A program made the translations under genes and the position numbers. Positions 15,299 through 17,046 of a stretch of 17,046 nt of DNA are shown in pieces. Positions within the stretch are counted from its first letter, which is position 1; every line of letters starts with the position of its first letter. The DNA lies in contig DAOUTY010000010.1 in the NCBI GenBank assembly GCA_030668425.1, positions 1 through 17,046 of the forward strand, read 5' to 3'. Under the pieces are notes generated by a model. That model worked only from the letters and a program-made list of their open reading frames with translations. It made no database searches and was not told the DNA's origin. The DNA is from Chloroflexota bacterium (GTDB lineage Bacteria > Chloroflexota > Dehalococcoidia > SZUA-161).

Positions 15299-16850
15299 GA
15301 CGGAGCATCCGGGAGGCCTTGTTTCTATAGTTTGCTGTCTGGTTGCGGTTGCACTGGTGACTGGCTGCGGGGGTCCTGCTGGCACTCCCTCCCCGACTCA
15401 GACACCGGCGGAGACGTCGCTTGTTTCGGGAACGGTTTATAAGGATGAGAACGACGATGGGATCTATGATGCCGATGTAGACATTGCCATACCTGGGGCG
15501 ACCGTTGGCGCGTATCTGGGCGATGAGCTAATAGCGGTGGATGATACCGATGCTGAGGGTGAATTCGTTCTGTCTGCTCCTTCGGGAAAGGGCTATACCA
15601 TTGTGGTTTCCCTTCTTGCGGAAGAGCGGTGCTACGATCCTGAGTTCAAGGCATGGGGATTTTGGGACACAATAGAGGGATGGGTGGAGGGTGTTGAGCT
15701 TCCTGCTGAAGGTTTAGACATCGGCGTTGCGTATCGTATGCTTAACTACGGCCCTGAAGACTATTCGTGGGAGCTGTGGCATGAGGGGCCGGTTTTCGGA
15801 CGGCCCAATGTAATCCTGGTTCACGGCGCCCAGATAAGCGTCATCCCGCTGATTCTCGAGCTTGGCGATGGCAAAATCAGGGGTGTGGCCGACCATGAAT
15901 TCGGGCACCTGGATCAGCTATTGCAGTGCAGGGAACACGGGCAGTTCGATGTCTGGGAGTTCGAGTATGCCGATGTGGAGAGCTTTGGAAGGTATTGGAC
16001 TCACGGCAGTATATCTGACTACGGGGATCGCTTGGAAACGGCAATGTACTTTATTCGGGGCCTTTCCGATGGAAGCATAAGCATTGTGGCTCACTCGATG
16101 GGTGGCCTTGTATCCAGATACGCTGCTCAGTACATGGGGGGCGTTGACAGGATACTCACACTGGCGACGGGGCACTTCGGCTTTGAATATACCTGGCTGG
16201 CAACTGCGTTACTTGATTACCCTTGTGTAGCTGAGATGGAGGCCGGCAGCGACTTTCTGTGGAATCTTAATACGACCTTTCAACATGGTGAGTTTCAACT
16301 CGCGTCGATCGCCTCTTTGGAGGATGAGCCCAGTATCTCTCCTCTTGAGGGTGTTGTGAGATACAGTTCTGCCAGTATGGTCCAGTGCAGTAATGACGGA
16401 AACGTTACTTATGATTCTGCTAATACGTATTTCACTGTCGTTCCGGGGACGCATAGCGATATCAAGAATATCGATCTGCGGCCGGAGGACGAGAGCAGGA
16501 ATGATGACTTTGTCTTCGAGGGTATAGAGATATTTCTCCAGAGCGGGGTCTCTGATGCGCTGAATAGGTGGTCGGCCTTCATGTACCCCGGAGACTATGA
16601 TACCAGGCCTTACTTCAGTTTCCGGTTTGAGCAGCCCACGCCGGAGGGGTATCCGGTGATATGGGTGAATGAAAGACGCATCTACAGTTTTGACGTGTAT
16701 ACAATAGCAGGTAAGAGGCTCACGTGGACCTTCAGGGGGAGGTCTGGCGAGGAAGGGCTTATAACGATTGATTATGCAGGTGACGAGTTTGCATATGGCT
16801 GGTTGACACGGGGGCAGTCTGCCATAATGAAGGAAGTAATAGATAACTAG
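15276..16850 (+). CDS. Lipoprotein alpha/beta hydrolase with Cna/SdrD-B-like domain
   Basis: This 524-residue predicted surface lipoprotein has a signal peptide with hydrophobic core at 15-29 and lipobox VTGC, with C31 as the lipidated residue. A Pro/Thr-rich linker (33-47) leads to a B-type Ig-like domain (about 49-115) with acidic DENDDGIYDADVD (57-69), probably calcium-binding. A lipase-like alpha/beta hydrolase follows: oxyanion region NVILVHGA near 178-185 and nucleophile elbow AHSMGG with S274. D374 (SNDGNV) and H393 (PGTHSD) are plausible triad partners. A beta-rich C-terminal region of about 100 residues is not recognised. The start is TTG, supported by GGAAGGAG ending 7 nt upstream. 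It overlaps the GNAT gene by 23 nt. The substrate (ester, lipid or peptide) is unknown. Confidence 0.8.
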   Translation: MNQRGSCRTEHPGGLVSIVCCLVAVALVTGCGGPAGTPSPTQTPAETSLVSGTVYKDENDDGIYDADVDIAIPGATVGAYLGDELIAVDDTDAEGEFVLSAPSGKGYTIVVSLLAEERCYDPEFKAWGFWDTIEGWVEGVELPAEGLDIGVAYRMLNYGPEDYSWELWHEGPVFGRPNVILVHGAQISVIPLILELGDGKIRGVADHEFGHLDQLLQCREHGQFDVWEFEYADVESFGRYWTHGSISDYGDRLETAMYFIRGLSDGSISIVAHSMGGLVSRYAAQYMGGVDRILTLATGHFGFEYTWLATALLDYPCVAEMEAGSDFLWNLNTTFQHGEFQLASIASLEDEPSISPLEGVVRYSSASMVQCSNDGNVTYDSANTYFTVVPGTHSDIKNIDLRPEDESRNDDFVFEGIEIFLQSGVSDALNRWSAFMYPGDYDTRPYFSFRFEQPTPEGYPVIWVNERRIYSFDVYTIAGKRLTWTFRGRSGEEGLITIDYAGDEFAYGWLTRGQSAIMKEVIDN

Positions 16851-16964
16851 CTGGGCAAGGAGAATGGCCGAGACTATGGAAGGACGAACCTTAGAGAGCA
16901 CGTGCTTACCAAACGGGGGTTCATATACGGGCTTATCCGGCGGAGTACTGTTGCGTTCGCCCTG

Positions 16965-17046
16965 AGCCTGTCGAAGGGAGCCTGTCGAAGGGAGCCTGTC
17001 GAAGGGAGCCTGTCGAAGGGAGCCTGTCGAAGGGAGCCTGTCAAAG
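16965..17046 (+). repeat. Tandem array of a 14-bp unit, running off the window edge
   Basis: Five perfect copies of AGCCTGTCGAAGGG (16965-17034) are followed by a sixth partial copy (17035-17046) with G to A at its ninth base. The array is preceded by TTCGCCCTG, forming the motif TTCGCCCTGAGCCTGTCGAA, which I recall as a dispersed intergenic repeat in many environmental genomes. The preceding 114 nt (16851-16964) hold no gene I can support. Confidence 0.85.

Noticed and set aside
15895..15940. HEFGH (residues 207-211 of the lipoprotein), a match to the HExxH zinc-protease motif
   Set aside because: It lies inside an alpha/beta hydrolase fold between the oxyanion strand and the nucleophile elbow, with no downstream third ligand in a recognisable metzincin or gluzincin context. 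Probably a chance match.
16209..16901. 230-codon open frame on the minus strand across the lipoprotein gene
   Set aside because: It opposes a gene with clear signal peptide and hydrolase motifs; its product shows no family features.
16864..16965. Small 33-residue open frame after the lipoprotein gene
   Set aside because: The AAGGAG box is only 1 nt from its ATG, the product is not recognised, and the frame ends inside the repeat element.
16965..17046. CRISPR array
   Set aside because: The units are contiguous 14-mers with no spacers, and no cas genes are present.

Overview
The window reads as chromosomal DNA of an anaerobic or facultative bacterium. The gene order recA-recX-rny-ymdB, the style of the proteins, the Na+-pump decarboxylase genes and the dispersed GCCTGTCGAAGGG-type repeats suggest Chloroflexota, perhaps Dehalococcoidia-like. 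That assignment is an inference from memory and is not proven by any single marker. Base composition is slightly GC-rich throughout and I see no clear island of foreign composition.

Left part (1-3500, minus strand): a genome-maintenance and RNA-decay operon, transcribed recA -> recX -> rny -> start of a YmdB-family phosphoesterase that runs off the left edge. A promoter candidate lies upstream of recA. Divergent from it is a methyltransferase-type DNA-repair gene (ogt family, plus strand). This converges almost end to end (6 nt gap) with a full-length dnaE (DNA polymerase III alpha, minus strand) whose PHP domain keeps all nine expected metal ligands.

Middle (7615-9670): the space between dnaE and the next gene holds a dnaE -10 element very close to its ATG. 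It also holds a divergent promoter followed by a possible structured RNA or leader that ends in eight T residues. After this come the gamma-type and beta subunits of a sodium-translocating decarboxylase, without alpha or biotin-carrier genes nearby. The beta subunit has Glu where the family's Na+-site Asp is expected.

Right part (9680-17046, plus strand): a monocistronic amidase with a strong promoter; a two-gene unit of a PAS-PAS-GAF-GGDEF diguanylate cyclase and a PilT-type ATPase, suggesting c-di-GMP control near twitching motility; and an overlapping pair of a GNAT-like acetyltransferase and a lipoprotein alpha/beta hydrolase with a Cna/SdrD-B-like domain. The window ends inside a tandem array of a 14-bp unit.

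Promoter candidates were found ahead of nearly every transcription unit. Most carry an extended -10 of the form TGCTAnnnT, which gives an internally consistent picture of the housekeeping promoter in this genome.
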